From contig JAKUTY010000003.1 of NCBI GenBank assembly GCA_022447825.1, positions 18,263 to 82,262 on the forward strand: DNA of 64,000 nucleotides. The letters are read 5' to 3'. Made by a program: the position numbers and the translations under genes. Shown here one piece after another: positions 37,999 through 46,891 of this stretch (position 1 is the first letter of the stretch; the number at the start of each line of letters is the position of its first letter). Source of the stretch: SAR202 cluster bacterium (lineage in GTDB: Bacteria; Chloroflexota; Dehalococcoidia; Lucifugimonadales; UBA826). The notes under the pieces are model-generated. The model saw nothing but the letters and a program-made list of their open reading frames with translations, was not told the origin of the DNA and did not search any database.

Positions 37999-39474
37999 AT
38001 GAATAATAAATACGAAACAGTAATAGGACTTGAGGTACATTCCCAACTTTTAACTAACAGTAAAATGTTTTGTGGGTGTGGATCTGACTACCAAAAAGCT
38101 GAACCTAACTCTAGAGTTTGTCCTGTATGCATGGGAATGCCTGGAGTTCTTCCTGTAGTCAACAGAAAAGCTGTTGAACTGATAATAAAAACAGGCTTAG
38201 CCATAGGGTGCTCAATAAATGGAGAAACTAAATTTGACAGAAAAAATTATTCTTATCCAGATTTAATGAAAGGCTATCAAATTTCTCAATTTGATTTACC
38301 TGTAGCCATTAATGGCAATCTAAATATTTCATTGAATGGCAATGAAAAAACCATCGGAGTCACAAGGGTACATTTGGAAGAGGATGTCGCACGATTAATT
38401 CATAAAAATGAACCAAACGGAACATCTCACAGCTTGATAGATATCAACAGAGCTGGAGTGCCTTTAATGGAAATAGTGAGCGAGCCCGACATGAGATCCC
38501 CAGAAGAGGCAAACGAATATCTAATTCAACTCCACTCAATTGTCAGATCTATTAAAGCAAGTACAGCAAACATGGAGGAAGGAAGCTTTAGATGCGACGC
38601 TAATATAAGTATGAGGTTAAAAGGAACAACAGAGTTAGGAACAAAAGTAGAAATCAAAAATGTAAACAGTTTCAGGTCAGTTTTTAGGGCTTTACAATTT
38701 GAGCAAAACCGCCAAATCAATTTACTAGAAATAGGGGAACAAATCATCCAAGAAACTCGCGGATGGTCTGATGAAAGTGAAAAAACTGTAAGTCAAAGAA
38801 TTAAAGAATTTGCTGCAGATTATAGATATTTCCCTGAACCTGATTTACCTCCAATAATTATTTCAAAACAGTGGGTAGACCAAATCAAATCAACTATAAC
38901 TGAATTACCTGCTGAAAAAATTCAAAGATTTATCAAATCATTTCAGTTATCTGAATACGATTCTAGTCTTTTAATATCTAACGATATAATTGCAACATTT
39001 TTTGAAGATACCGTTAATGAATGTAAAAATTTAGGGCTAAACTACGAATCATCTGCTAAAACATGTGCGAACTTATTGAATGTTGACTTGTCTAGAATAT
39101 TAAATGAAAAACAACTACAAATTTCAGATTTAAATACTGATTATGGAGATTTTTCAATTCTAATCAAAATGATTAGTGAAGATACATTAAATAGTACTAT
39201 GGCAAAAACTGTTTTTGAAAACATGCTACTACTAGGGAAAAGCCCTATAGAAATTGCTGACAATTTAGGCCTTACTCAAATTAGTGATACCGATTCTCTA
39301 GAACAAATTATTTCTGAAATACTGTCTCAAAACAGTCCTGCTGTACAAGATTATCTTGAAGGAAAAGAAACCGCTATACGATTTTTAATCGGACAAGTTA
39401 TGAAAGAAACAAAAGGTAAAGCAAACCCTAAAATTGCTACAGAAATTATAATCAGTCAAATTAAAAAGAGTTAA
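37999..39474 (+). CDS. gatB: Aspartyl/glutamyl-tRNA amidotransferase subunit B
   Basis: A 491-residue GatB, the tRNA-binding kinase subunit of GatCAB, which converts mischarged Glu-tRNA(Gln) or Asp-tRNA(Asn). YETVIGLEVHSQLLTNSKMFCGC opens it. PNSRVCPVCMGMPGVLPVVN with Cys ligands, DLMKGYQISQFDLPV, HLEEDVARL and LIDINRAGVPLMEIVSEPDMRSPEEA are diagnostic. The C-terminal helical and YqeY-like domains follow from about residue 300. Length is normal. gatA and gatC are not in the window. yvcK starts right after it. Confidence 0.95.
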   Translation: MNNKYETVIGLEVHSQLLTNSKMFCGCGSDYQKAEPNSRVCPVCMGMPGVLPVVNRKAVELIIKTGLAIGCSINGETKFDRKNYSYPDLMKGYQISQFDLPVAINGNLNISLNGNEKTIGVTRVHLEEDVARLIHKNEPNGTSHSLIDINRAGVPLMEIVSEPDMRSPEEANEYLIQLHSIVRSIKASTANMEEGSFRCDANISMRLKGTTELGTKVEIKNVNSFRSVFRALQFEQNRQINLLEIGEQIIQETRGWSDESEKTVSQRIKEFAADYRYFPEPDLPPIIISKQWVDQIKSTITELPAEKIQRFIKSFQLSEYDSSLLISNDIIATFFEDTVNECKNLGLNYESSAKTCANLLNVDLSRILNEKQLQISDLNTDYGDFSILIKMISEDTLNSTMAKTVFENMLLLGKSPIEIADNLGLTQISDTDSLEQIISEILSQNSPAVQDYLEGKETAIRFLIGQVMKETKGKANPKIATEIIISQIKKS

Positions 39475-39475
39475 T

Positions 39476-40408
39476 TTGAATAATATAAAAAAACCTGAAA
39501 TAGTTGTAATTGGTGGGGGAACAGGCTTATCAATACTTCTAAAGGGAATAAAAACAGTATTTGACAACATTTCTGCCATCGTTGGGGTTTCAGATGACGG
39601 AGGTAGTTCTGGAATTTTACGTAAAGAATTTGGCATATTACCCCCTGGAGACTTCAGAAATTGTTTAGTTGCACTATCAAATTCAGAAAACAATTTAATA
39701 GAGTTACTAAATTACAGATTCGAATCAAAGTCAAAATTAAATCAGCACAATTTAGGCAATCTAATTCTTTTTGCACTAGAAAATATCACACATGATTTTG
39801 AAGAATCTATATCTATTTTAGGAGAATTACTAAGCATAAAAGGTAAGATTGTACCCGCTGCCTTAAGGCCGATCGATTTAACTGCTAAACTGGAAACAGG
39901 CACTATCATTAAAGGTGAATCTAATATCAGAGTTTATGGTGAAGCAGTTAAAGAAATTAAAATATCTCCTGACAATATTAAAGCAAATCCTAATGCAGTA
40001 AAAATTATAGAAAAAGCAGATCTAATATTAGTTGGTCCTGGCAGTTTATATTCTAGTATTCTTCCAAATCTGTTAATAAAAGATATTAAAAATGCGATTT
40101 CAAATTCAAAAGCTCAGAAATATTTAATTTGTAATGTTGCCACTGAAAATGGTGAAACCAATAACTATGACTCAAATGATCATATCCAATCAATCCAAAA
40201 TCATTTAAATCAAAACATTTTTGATGCCATCATAGTTAATAACAACATAGAAAAATTTAAATCCGAAAATAATGTGAAACCAGTAACTCCTCAATATAAT
40301 TCCGAACACACTCAAATCATTTACGGGGACGTAGTTGATGAAAATAACAGAATACGGCATGACTCAAATAAACTTGCCGATTTGATTAGAAATTCTTTCA
40401 AATTTTAA
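39476..40408 (+). CDS. yvcK: YvcK/CofD-like gluconeogenesis factor
   Basis: A 310-residue protein of the YvcK (UPF0052) family. Relatives bind UDP-GlcNAc-type ligands and are needed for cell-wall homeostasis and growth on gluconeogenic carbon. IVVIGGGTGLSILLKGIK binds nucleotide, and VGVSDDGGSSGILRKEFGILPPGDFRNCLVALS is the hallmark. NLGNLILFAL and LVGPGSLYSSILPNLL follow. The start is TTG 39476, just after the gatB stop, preceded by AAAAGAG. No ATG is suitable. CofD shares the fold, but the short length and context favour YvcK. Confidence 0.9.
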   Translation: MNNIKKPEIVVIGGGTGLSILLKGIKTVFDNISAIVGVSDDGGSSGILRKEFGILPPGDFRNCLVALSNSENNLIELLNYRFESKSKLNQHNLGNLILFALENITHDFEESISILGELLSIKGKIVPAALRPIDLTAKLETGTIIKGESNIRVYGEAVKEIKISPDNIKANPNAVKIIEKADLILVGPGSLYSSILPNLLIKDIKNAISNSKAQKYLICNVATENGETNNYDSNDHIQSIQNHLNQNIFDAIIVNNNIEKFKSENNVKPVTPQYNSEHTQIIYGDVVDENNRIRHDSNKLADLIRNSFKF

Positions 40409-40438
40409 TTACACACTATTAAATATTAAATAAAACTG

Positions 40439-40444
40439 TATAAT
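40439..40444 (+). promoter_or_regulatory. Possible -10 element of secG
   Basis: A perfect TATAAT at 40439-40444 ends nine bases before the secG ATG at 40453, with no good -35 upstream. If used, the transcript would have almost no leader. No Shine-Dalgarno sequence is visible before this ATG, which is consistent. Confidence 0.35.
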
Positions 40445-40452
40445 TTCTTGCT

Positions 40453-40683
40453 ATGGCTACTATTATAAATATTCTAATGATTACAATTTCAGTTTTACTA
40501 ATTGGAATAATACTTATCCAGGTTAGAGGGCAAGGCGGAGGGCTTTTCGGTGCTGCTGAGTCTTCCTACAGGACTAGAAGAGGAATCGAACTAATACTAT
40601 TCAGATTAACTATTTTATTAGTCGTATTGTTCGTAGTAATCTCTATCGTTAGTGCAAGCAGTTGGTTTGGGATTAACAGTTAA
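40453..40683 (+). CDS. secG: Preprotein translocase subunit SecG
   Basis: A 76-residue membrane protein with two hydrophobic segments (about 3-22 and 50-70). The conserved cytoplasmic loop QVRGQGGGLFGAAESSYRTRRGIE lies between them, the hallmark of SecG in the SecYEG export channel. Length is standard. Its stop shares a TTAA with the convergent cysS stop, so the two genes overlap by four bases. Confidence 0.9.
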   Translation: MATIINILMITISVLLIGIILIQVRGQGGGLFGAAESSYRTRRGIELILFRLTILLVVLFVVISIVSASSWFGINS

Positions 40684-42041
40684 TCAATCCAATCCCAATG
40701 CGTTTCTCCAGATGAGTCTTCTAATTTAACTCCCAAATCAGTCAGTCGATCTCTAATTAAATCAGATGATTCAAAATCTTTTTTATTTCTCATCAGAGAT
40801 CTTAAATCTATCAAAAGATCAATAAATTCATGTACATCAGAATTTTTGTCGTTTTTCTTAGAGTCCAATTTCACCCCAAGTACATTAGATAATTCCAACA
40901 ATGTACTTTTTGCTTTTGTAACGTTTTTGCCATCTGTCGCCTCTCGATTGATATCTCTAGACAAATCAAATAAAACAGATAGTGCTATCGGGGTATTGAA
41001 ATCATCATCCATTGCTTCAATAAAACGATCGACATATGTTTGTACATCCAATTCTTGTCCATTTTGTGATTGGACTTTAAGTGCATTTCTAAGTCTATCT
41101 AAGGCTTTTTCCTGAGAATTGACTGCTATATCACTAAAAACCAGTGGGCTTCTGTAGTGAGAACTTAAAAAAAACATTCGTAAACTATCAGGAGAAAATT
41201 TTTCCAAAGCAGATGCAATACTAAATACATTTCCTATAGATTTACTCATTTTTTCTTGCCCATACCCCAAAGTTCCATTGTGTACCCAAAAATCTGCGAA
41301 AGGAACTTTGCCTGTAGCTGATTCTGATTGAGCAATTTCATTCTCATGATGAGGAAAAACTAAGTCTAATCCTCCTCCATGTATATCAATCGAATCTCCT
41401 AAATATTTCAATGCCATTGCACTACATTCAATATGCCACCCTGGCCTACCGTTTCCCCAAGGACTTGCCCAAAAAGGTTCGCCTTCCTTATGTTTTTTCC
41501 ACAGAGCAAAATCTGCAGGGAATTCTTTATTTTCATCGATTTCTAATCTAGCTCCAGCTAACAAATCTTGTACTTTACGATTACTCAATTTACCGTAGTC
41601 TTCATCAGAGTTCACTCTAAAATATACGTCTCCTTCGACTTCATATGCGCATTCTTTTTCAATCAACTGAGTGATCAAATCTATGATTGCAGGAATTTCT
41701 TCTGTTGCTTTAGGATATTTTGTTGCCACTTTCACATTTAAAGTTTTTAATTCATTTAAATATTCAGCAATATTTTTATCGGCCAATTCAGACACTTCTA
41801 TATTTTGAAGGTTAGCAGCTTTGATCATTTTGTCATCAACATCCGTGAAGTTTTGAATGTAATTCACTTTAAAGCCCCTGAATTCCAAATATCTACGAAT
41901 TACATCAAAGGCTATAGCTGACATTGCGTGACCTAGATGAGCCGAATCATATGGAGTAATTCCACAAACATACATGTTTACAGTATTTTTTGTCAGATCA
42001 AAATTTTGATTTTCTCTAGAAAGTGTGTTGTAAAGTCTCAT
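40680..42041 (-). CDS. cysS: Cysteinyl-tRNA synthetase
   Basis: A 453-residue class I synthetase charging tRNA(Cys). NMYVCGITPYDSAHLGHAMSAIAFDVIRRYLEFRG contains the first zinc Cys and the HIGH-type motif (HLGH). NFTDVDDKMI, GWHIECSAMALKYLG (zinc Cys), DIHGGGLDLVFPHHENEIAQSE and EKMSKSIGN (KMSKS) are all present. Length is typical (about 460). ispF and ispD are encoded directly upstream on the same strand with 1-base spacing or overlap, the usual ispD-ispF-cysS arrangement. Confidence 0.96.
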   Translation of the reverse strand: MRLYNTLSRENQNFDLTKNTVNMYVCGITPYDSAHLGHAMSAIAFDVIRRYLEFRGFKVNYIQNFTDVDDKMIKAANLQNIEVSELADKNIAEYLNELKTLNVKVATKYPKATEEIPAIIDLITQLIEKECAYEVEGDVYFRVNSDEDYGKLSNRKVQDLLAGARLEIDENKEFPADFALWKKHKEGEPFWASPWGNGRPGWHIECSAMALKYLGDSIDIHGGGLDLVFPHHENEIAQSESATGKVPFADFWVHNGTLGYGQEKMSKSIGNVFSIASALEKFSPDSLRMFFLSSHYRSPLVFSDIAVNSQEKALDRLRNALKVQSQNGQELDVQTYVDRFIEAMDDDFNTPIALSVLFDLSRDINREATDGKNVTKAKSTLLELSNVLGVKLDSKKNDKNSDVHEFIDLLIDLRSLMRNKKDFESSDLIRDRLTDLGVKLEDSSGETHWDWID

Positions 42042-42042
42042 A

Positions 42043-42516
42043 TTATTTTTGAACTGTAGCTATTGAAATCACTGATATACCTTCACCTTGACCTACCATC
42101 CCCAGGCCATCTGTTGTCGTACATTTAATATTAATTTGATCACTCAAAACCTCCAAAGTATTAGCTATCGAATTTTCCATTTGTTTTACAAATTTCTTAA
42201 GTCGAGGTTTTTCGGCAATGATTGTAGCATCGATATTCTCAATACCCCAATTTGATTCTTTAATCATTTGATTTGTACGACTCAACAAAATCATGCTAGA
42301 TATGTTTTCTAATTTTGGATCGTCCGATGGAAAATAATCCCCAATATCACCCATAGAACATGCCCCCAAAACACTGTCAATGATGGAATGAATCAAAACA
42401 TCACCATCGCTATAACCTAACAATCCAAAACTATAAGGAATAGATATTCCTCCCAAAACCAGCTCAGTATTTCGGGAAAACCTATGGACGTCGTAGCCTA
42501 TTCCTGTTCTAAACAT
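42043..42516 (-). CDS. ispF: 2-C-methyl-D-erythritol 2,4-cyclodiphosphate synthase
   Basis: A 157-residue trimeric enzyme of the MEP pathway. RTGIGYDVHRF carries the metal-binding Asp and His. LGGISIPYSFGLLGYSDGDVLIHSIIDSVLGACSMGDIGDYFPSDDP is the core signature. IKCTTTDGLGMVGQGEGISVISIATV is the C-terminus. Length is standard. It starts inside the ispD stop region (one-base overlap) and is followed by cysS after one base. Confidence 0.96.
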   Translation of the reverse strand: MFRTGIGYDVHRFSRNTELVLGGISIPYSFGLLGYSDGDVLIHSIIDSVLGACSMGDIGDYFPSDDPKLENISSMILLSRTNQMIKESNWGIENIDATIIAEKPRLKKFVKQMENSIANTLEVLSDQINIKCTTTDGLGMVGQGEGISVISIATVQK

Positions 42517-43199
42517 TATTTATCTAATTTCATATCATAAATTTGTTCGAAAATTTCCAAATCACTCTCATCAGTAAGTTTTATATTCATTTTATCTCCC
42601 TCAAAAACAATCACTTTTAGTCCCAAATCTACAAATAAAGTAGCGTCATCGGTCATATCAGGAATATCTTTTTGATACGCAGCATAAAATTTTTTATATA
42701 AAAAGAATTGGGGTGTTTGAACTAAAAATAGATTTTGCCTATCAAAATTTTTAATTACGATTTCATCTTCAACAAATTTAATTGTATCGCTGATAGGATA
42801 ACCGGGAATTGCAGAATCACTATTCTGCAACATTTCCAATCCTTTTTTAATCATTAAATTTGAAACAAAAGGTCTGGCCCCATCATGAATTGCAAGATAA
42901 TCATAAGTATCACCTAAAAAATCTAAAGCACATTTTACTGAATCTTGCCTTCTATCGCCCCCAAAAATTATTTCAATATCACTATCAATTTGCTGAGTGT
43001 ATTGAACAATTTCATTAAAATTACCTTTGCTAGCAACAACAACAATTTTGTCAAAAATATTGGAATCTAAAAAAGTTTTTACAGTCAAGCTAATAATATT
43101 TTGAGACGCAATTTGATGTAGCATTTTGTCACTATTGCCAAATCTTTGACTTTTACCGGCAGCCAATATAATTGCAACTTTTTTCATTGAAGTATTCAT
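42516..43199 (-). CDS. ispD: 2-C-methyl-D-erythritol 4-phosphate cytidylyltransferase
   Basis: A 227-residue nucleotidyltransferase of the MEP pathway. VAIILAAGKSQRFGNSDKML is the CTP-binding signature. IFGGDRRQDSVKCALDF, LAIHDGARPFVSNLMIKKGLE and MTDDATLFVDLGLKVIVFEGDKMNIKLTDESDLE complete the family pattern. A second in-frame Met at residue 5 (ATG 43187) could be the start. ispF overlaps by one base. Together with dxr and ispG it shows the MEP pathway is in use. Confidence 0.95.
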   Translation of the reverse strand: MNTSMKKVAIILAAGKSQRFGNSDKMLHQIASQNIISLTVKTFLDSNIFDKIVVVASKGNFNEIVQYTQQIDSDIEIIFGGDRRQDSVKCALDFLGDTYDYLAIHDGARPFVSNLMIKKGLEMLQNSDSAIPGYPISDTIKFVEDEIVIKNFDRQNLFLVQTPQFFLYKKFYAAYQKDIPDMTDDATLFVDLGLKVIVFEGDKMNIKLTDESDLEIFEQIYDMKLDK

Positions 43200-43272
43200 T
43201 TAATATAACTTTTCACTTGTTGAATCTAAAATGTTTCAATACACAGTTTAAATGTTAAAATCATTGTATCCA

Positions 43273-43296
43273 AATTAAGGATTTAATTAAGGATTT
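43273..43296 (+). repeat. Tandem 12-base duplication spanning the ribosome binding site
   Basis: AATTAAGGATTT occurs twice in tandem (43273-43284 and 43285-43296). Each copy contains an AAGGA. The second AAGGA (43289-43293) is six bases from the ATG of the EVE gene at 43300, ideal spacing; the first is out of range. It looks like a recent local duplication. Confidence 0.8.
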
Positions 43297-43299
43297 TAA

Positions 43300-43824
43300 A
43301 TGTCATCAAACTATTGGATGTTTGTAGAAACATCAGAAAATGCGCAAATCACCCGCAATAAGGGGTATTCTATTTTTGGAATGAGCCCCAAATATAAAAA
43401 ACGAGCTCAAAGAATGCAACCAAATGATAGAGTCTTGTTTTACGAAAGATCTAAAATGATTTGGACTGCTTCTGCAACTATTTCTTCGAAATATTTTGAA
43501 GACACATCTGAAATTTGGCCAATAGTAGAAAATCCTGAAGATTACAAAATTCGTATCAATTTAAAACCAAACTACATATTAGACGAATCAGAATCAATCA
43601 AAGGTTTACAAGTGGGAGCCTCATTAGAATATGTAAAAAAATGGGCCCCAGAAAAATGGCCATTAGCATTTTGGGATACGCTTCATCTACTTCCTCAAAG
43701 AGATTTTAAATATTTAGAAGACGAAATGAGAAGAATTAAAACAGGTATCAAAGCAGACGCTATTATTGACAGAAGTAAAAAAACAAAAAACAGAAGAAAC
43801 TCAAATGAACGATCACAATCATGA
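43300..43824 (+). CDS. EVE-domain protein
   Basis: A 174-residue protein made almost entirely of an EVE domain, the PUA-like fold that binds modified nucleobases. YWMFVETSENAQITRNKGYSIFGMSPKYKKRAQRMQPNDRVLFYERSKMIWTASATI covers the core. WAPEKWPLAFWDTLHLLPQRDF is the C-terminal part, and a basic tail (KKTKNRRNSNERSQS) follows. No restriction partner is fused or adjacent. Its end overlaps the selD start by 20 bases. It ends in TGA, one of only four TGA stops in the window. Function unknown; nucleic-acid binding is inferred. Confidence 0.85.
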   Translation: MSSNYWMFVETSENAQITRNKGYSIFGMSPKYKKRAQRMQPNDRVLFYERSKMIWTASATISSKYFEDTSEIWPIVENPEDYKIRINLKPNYILDESESIKGLQVGASLEYVKKWAPEKWPLAFWDTLHLLPQRDFKYLEDEMRRIKTGIKADAIIDRSKKTKNRRNSNERSQS

Positions 43825-44860
43825 TACTCCAAGCCTAACATCTTTAGCATCTTGCGCTGGTTGAGCATCTAAATTAAGTCCAAAAGACCTGGAGCAAGTT
43901 TTGCTACAGTTACCAAAAGTAAGTGACCCTAGGCTATTAGTGGGATCATCCACTAGTGATGATGCTGCAATCTTCAAAATCAATGAAACTACAGCGTTGG
44001 TATCTACAGTGGATTTTTTCCCACCAATAGTAGATGACCCATATTTGTTTGGTTCTATTTCTGCAGCAAATTCCTTAAGTGACGTTTATGCTATGGGAGG
44101 AATTCCCTTAATTGCTTTAAATATAGTCGGATTTCCTGCAGATTTGGACTTTTCCATTCTTACAGAAATACTCAAAGGTGTATCAGACAAAGCTCAAGAA
44201 GCAAACACTTTAATAGTTGGGGGGCATACAATCAATGATGCAGAACCCAAATATGGCCTAGCAGTTACTGGAACAATTAAACCCGGACAAGAAATAACAA
44301 ACGTTGGATCTAAACCCGGAGATTATTTAATTTTAACTAAACCTTTAGGAACTGGGATTATTACAACTGCAGCTAAACAAAATAAAATATCTAAAGACAC
44401 ATTAAATGTGGCTACAAATCTTATGTCAAAATTAAACAAAACAGCGTCAGAAATCATGATGAAAATTGGAGTTAATGCTTGCTCTGACATAACTGGATTC
44501 GGATTGCTGGGCCATTTAAAAGAAATGAGATCTGATGACCCTATTTCTTTTGAGATCAACCTTAATAATTTGCCGATAATAGATGGAACATGGGATCTTA
44601 TTCATCAAGGTATAGTACCTGGAGGCACTATGAGAAATCTTGAAGCATTAGACAAAACCGTTAATTGGGGGAACAAAATTACCGAAGAAGAAAAGATAGT
44701 ACTTTGTGATGCCCAAACTTCTGGAGGACTACTAATATCTGTAGCTCAAGAGAAGCTTAATGAATTTATTAAAGAATGTGAAATAAAAAATCAAGATATC
44801 ACAATAGTAGGAAATGTAAATAAAAAGACTTCCGAATTTCCTATTACCATTATTAAATGA
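43805..44860 (+). CDS. selD: Selenide, water dikinase containing selenocysteine
   Basis: SelD makes selenophosphate from selenide and ATP for selenocysteine synthesis. The frame from ATG 43805 reads SLTSLASCAG, then TGA at 43862-43864 (codon 20), then ASKLSPKDLEQVL and an intact domain (TSDDAAIFKIN, VSTVDFFPPIVDDPYLFGSISAANSLSDVYAMGG, DITGFGLLGHL, CDAQTSGGLLI). The UGA falls exactly where E. coli SelD has Cys17, three residues before the catalytic Lys (Lys20 there, Lys23 here), so selenocysteine is the sound reading. Product 351 residues, a normal length. A simple start at TTG 43901 would lose the active site. It overlaps the EVE gene by 20 bases. Confidence 0.93.
43862..43864 (+). other. In-frame UGA read as selenocysteine in selD
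   Basis: TGA codon 20 of selD in the context C-A-G-U-A-S-K. A small hairpin AGCAA-GTT-TTGCT (43893-43905) has its loop 33 bases after the UGA with G first in the loop, within the relaxed limits described for bacterial SECIS elements. Such short hairpins are common in AT-rich DNA, so the protein alignment is the real evidence. Confidence 0.85.
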
Positions 44861-44867
44861 GCAAAAA

Positions 44868-46532
44868 TTGGAAAATATAGTTGTCACATTAGAAAACCAA
44901 ATCAAAACAGCGTTAGATAAATTCATTGCCACTCAAAACAAAGAACTATCTAAAAAATTTTATATAAATATTGAAAGGCCCAAAAATTCAGATCATGGCG
45001 ACTTTGCTACAAATATAGCTTTTCAGGTTTCTAAAGAATATTCAGTTTCACCAATGCAAGCAGCTGAATCAATCTCAGACTATATAGATACTAGCAATTT
45101 AATTGAAAGATTAGAAGTCACCCAACCTGGTTTTATAAATCTAATCATCAACAAACAATGGATACAATCTCAAGTGAATCAAATCAGGGAAGCCTCTTTT
45201 ACATTTGGTGATTCCAACATAGGAAAAGATTCGAAAATCCAAGTAGAATACGTCAGTGTAAACCCAACTGGCATTTTACATATCGGACATGCTAGGGGTG
45301 CCATAATAGGAAATACAATTTCCAATGTTTTAAGCAATAACGGCTTCAATGTTCTCGATGAATATTACCTTAATGATTCAGGTAAACAAATTGATAAATT
45401 TAACCAATCAGTAAAAATCAGATATCAACAATTATTTAATATCAACGTAGACTTACCTGAAGACTCGTACTCAGGGGAAGACATCATAGAAATAGCAAAA
45501 CAAATCAAAGATGATCATTCTGATAAATTTCTTGACCCAAATCTTGACAATGAACTTTCATCGTTAGCTCATAATTTAATTATCAGCAAAATCTCTCATT
45601 CTCTTGATCAATTAGATATACGTTTCGATAATTGGTTTAGTGAAAAAAGTTTGTTTAATGATGGGCAATTTAAAAAGTGTTTAGAAGAATTTGAAAAACA
45701 AAATCTTTTAATAAACAGAGATGGGGCAAAGTGGCTACAAACAACTAAACTTGGCGAGGATAAAGATAATGTAATTTTAAGAAGTGACGCTACTCCAACT
45801 TATTTTGCTACAGATATTGCGTACCATTTTGATAAATTTTTAATCAGAAAATTCCATCAAGTCATCAACGTTTGGGGGGCCGATCATCAAGGACAAATAC
45901 CAAGGCTAAATTCAGCATTATCCGCATTGAATATAGATACAAAAAACTTAAAATTCATTCTTGTTCAAATGGTTCGGTTCAAAAAAGGTGAAATTTCCGA
46001 AAAACTATCCAAAAGATTAGGTACAGCAATACCTCTTAATGATTTAGTTGAGGAGATTGGTGCAGATGCCTGCAGATTTATGTTTTTGTATAGATCTCAT
46101 GATAGCCAATTAGAATTTGATTTAGATTTAGCTACATCTCAATCTTCTGAAAATCCTGTTTATTCCGTGCAATATGCCCATGCTAGAACCTGTAGCATAC
46201 TTGAAAATGCCAAAAATCTTGAAATGGATTTGAATCCATCAAACTTATCTTCATTGAACTCCAGTTTTGAAATTTCATTGATCCACAAAATGCTAGATTT
46301 ATACGATGTAATAGAAGTCGTGATCAAAAATCTAGAACCTCACCATCTTGCTCATTACTCCACTGACCTAGCATCTGAATTCCATGCGTTTTATCAACAT
46401 TGCCGAGTTATTTCAGAAGATCCTAAGGAAACCGAACTTATGAATGCAAGACTCCAATTAGTTGATGCCACAAGAATAGTATTAAAAAAGTGTTTAAATT
46501 TGATGGGTATTTCAGCGCCTGAGAAGATGTAA
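44868..46532 (+). CDS. argS: Arginyl-tRNA synthetase
   Basis: A 554-residue class I synthetase charging tRNA(Arg). The N-terminal Arg-tRNA recognition domain (DHGDFATNIAFQVSKEY) comes first, then VEYVSVNPTGILHIGHARGAIIGNTISNVL with HIGH. LRSDATPTYFATDIAYHFDK, VWGADHQGQIPRL and EISEKLSKRLGTAIPL (the KMSKS equivalent) follow, and the DALR anticodon domain ends with CLNLMGISAPEKM. Length is normal. The start is TTG 44868; the protein begins only there without losing conserved residues. Confidence 0.94.
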   Translation: MENIVVTLENQIKTALDKFIATQNKELSKKFYINIERPKNSDHGDFATNIAFQVSKEYSVSPMQAAESISDYIDTSNLIERLEVTQPGFINLIINKQWIQSQVNQIREASFTFGDSNIGKDSKIQVEYVSVNPTGILHIGHARGAIIGNTISNVLSNNGFNVLDEYYLNDSGKQIDKFNQSVKIRYQQLFNINVDLPEDSYSGEDIIEIAKQIKDDHSDKFLDPNLDNELSSLAHNLIISKISHSLDQLDIRFDNWFSEKSLFNDGQFKKCLEEFEKQNLLINRDGAKWLQTTKLGEDKDNVILRSDATPTYFATDIAYHFDKFLIRKFHQVINVWGADHQGQIPRLNSALSALNIDTKNLKFILVQMVRFKKGEISEKLSKRLGTAIPLNDLVEEIGADACRFMFLYRSHDSQLEFDLDLATSQSSENPVYSVQYAHARTCSILENAKNLEMDLNPSNLSSLNSSFEISLIHKMLDLYDVIEVVIKNLEPHHLAHYSTDLASEFHAFYQHCRVISEDPKETELMNARLQLVDATRIVLKKCLNLMGISAPEKM

Positions 46533-46537
46533 AAGAT

Positions 46538-46891
46538 ATGATAAAAATTAAAATAATGTACTGGAAAGAAATTCCTATTCAAATTTTAGTAGAAGATTCA
46601 ACCAAAAAATATTCCGTTGAATTAGATGCAAGATTTCAGCAAGCTGCAGATTCGATTGCAATGTTTGACGGAAGTATGGGAACTGATGAATATTTGGATG
46701 GTTGGCAATGGAAAGAATCAAAAAGTAATATGACATTAGAAGTTGCTATTGATAAGCTAACCAAATACTACAACCAAGGAATGCCAGATAACTTTGTCGC
46801 ACAAATCAGAGATCAGATTAAAAATGGAACAAGAAATGAATCACCTGGTTCAATTGAAAAATGGATAAATGATGAAAACCCTATCGAATAA
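46538..46891 (+). CDS. Small 'virulence factor' family protein (PF13769-like)
   Basis: A 117-residue protein, MYWKEIPIQILVEDSTKKYSVELDARFQQAADSIAM at its core. I recognise the pattern as the conserved family labelled 'virulence factor' (PF13769), which has no proved function and in alphaproteobacteria is often beside homocysteine methyltransferase and methylene-THF reductase genes (from memory). The start could be ATG 46538 or ATG 46556 (the M before Y-W-K). It begins five bases after argS, and its last 23 bases overlap the homocysteine methyltransferase gene, so it belongs to the corrinoid cluster. Confidence 0.75.
   Translation: MIKIKIMYWKEIPIQILVEDSTKKYSVELDARFQQAADSIAMFDGSMGTDEYLDGWQWKESKSNMTLEVAIDKLTKYYNQGMPDNFVAQIRDQIKNGTRNESPGSIEKWINDENPIE

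Noticed and set aside
17333..44860. UGA reassigned genome-wide to an amino acid
   Set aside because: At least four genes end sensibly at TGA, and reading through would add unconserved tails or enter the next gene, so UGA still works as a stop.
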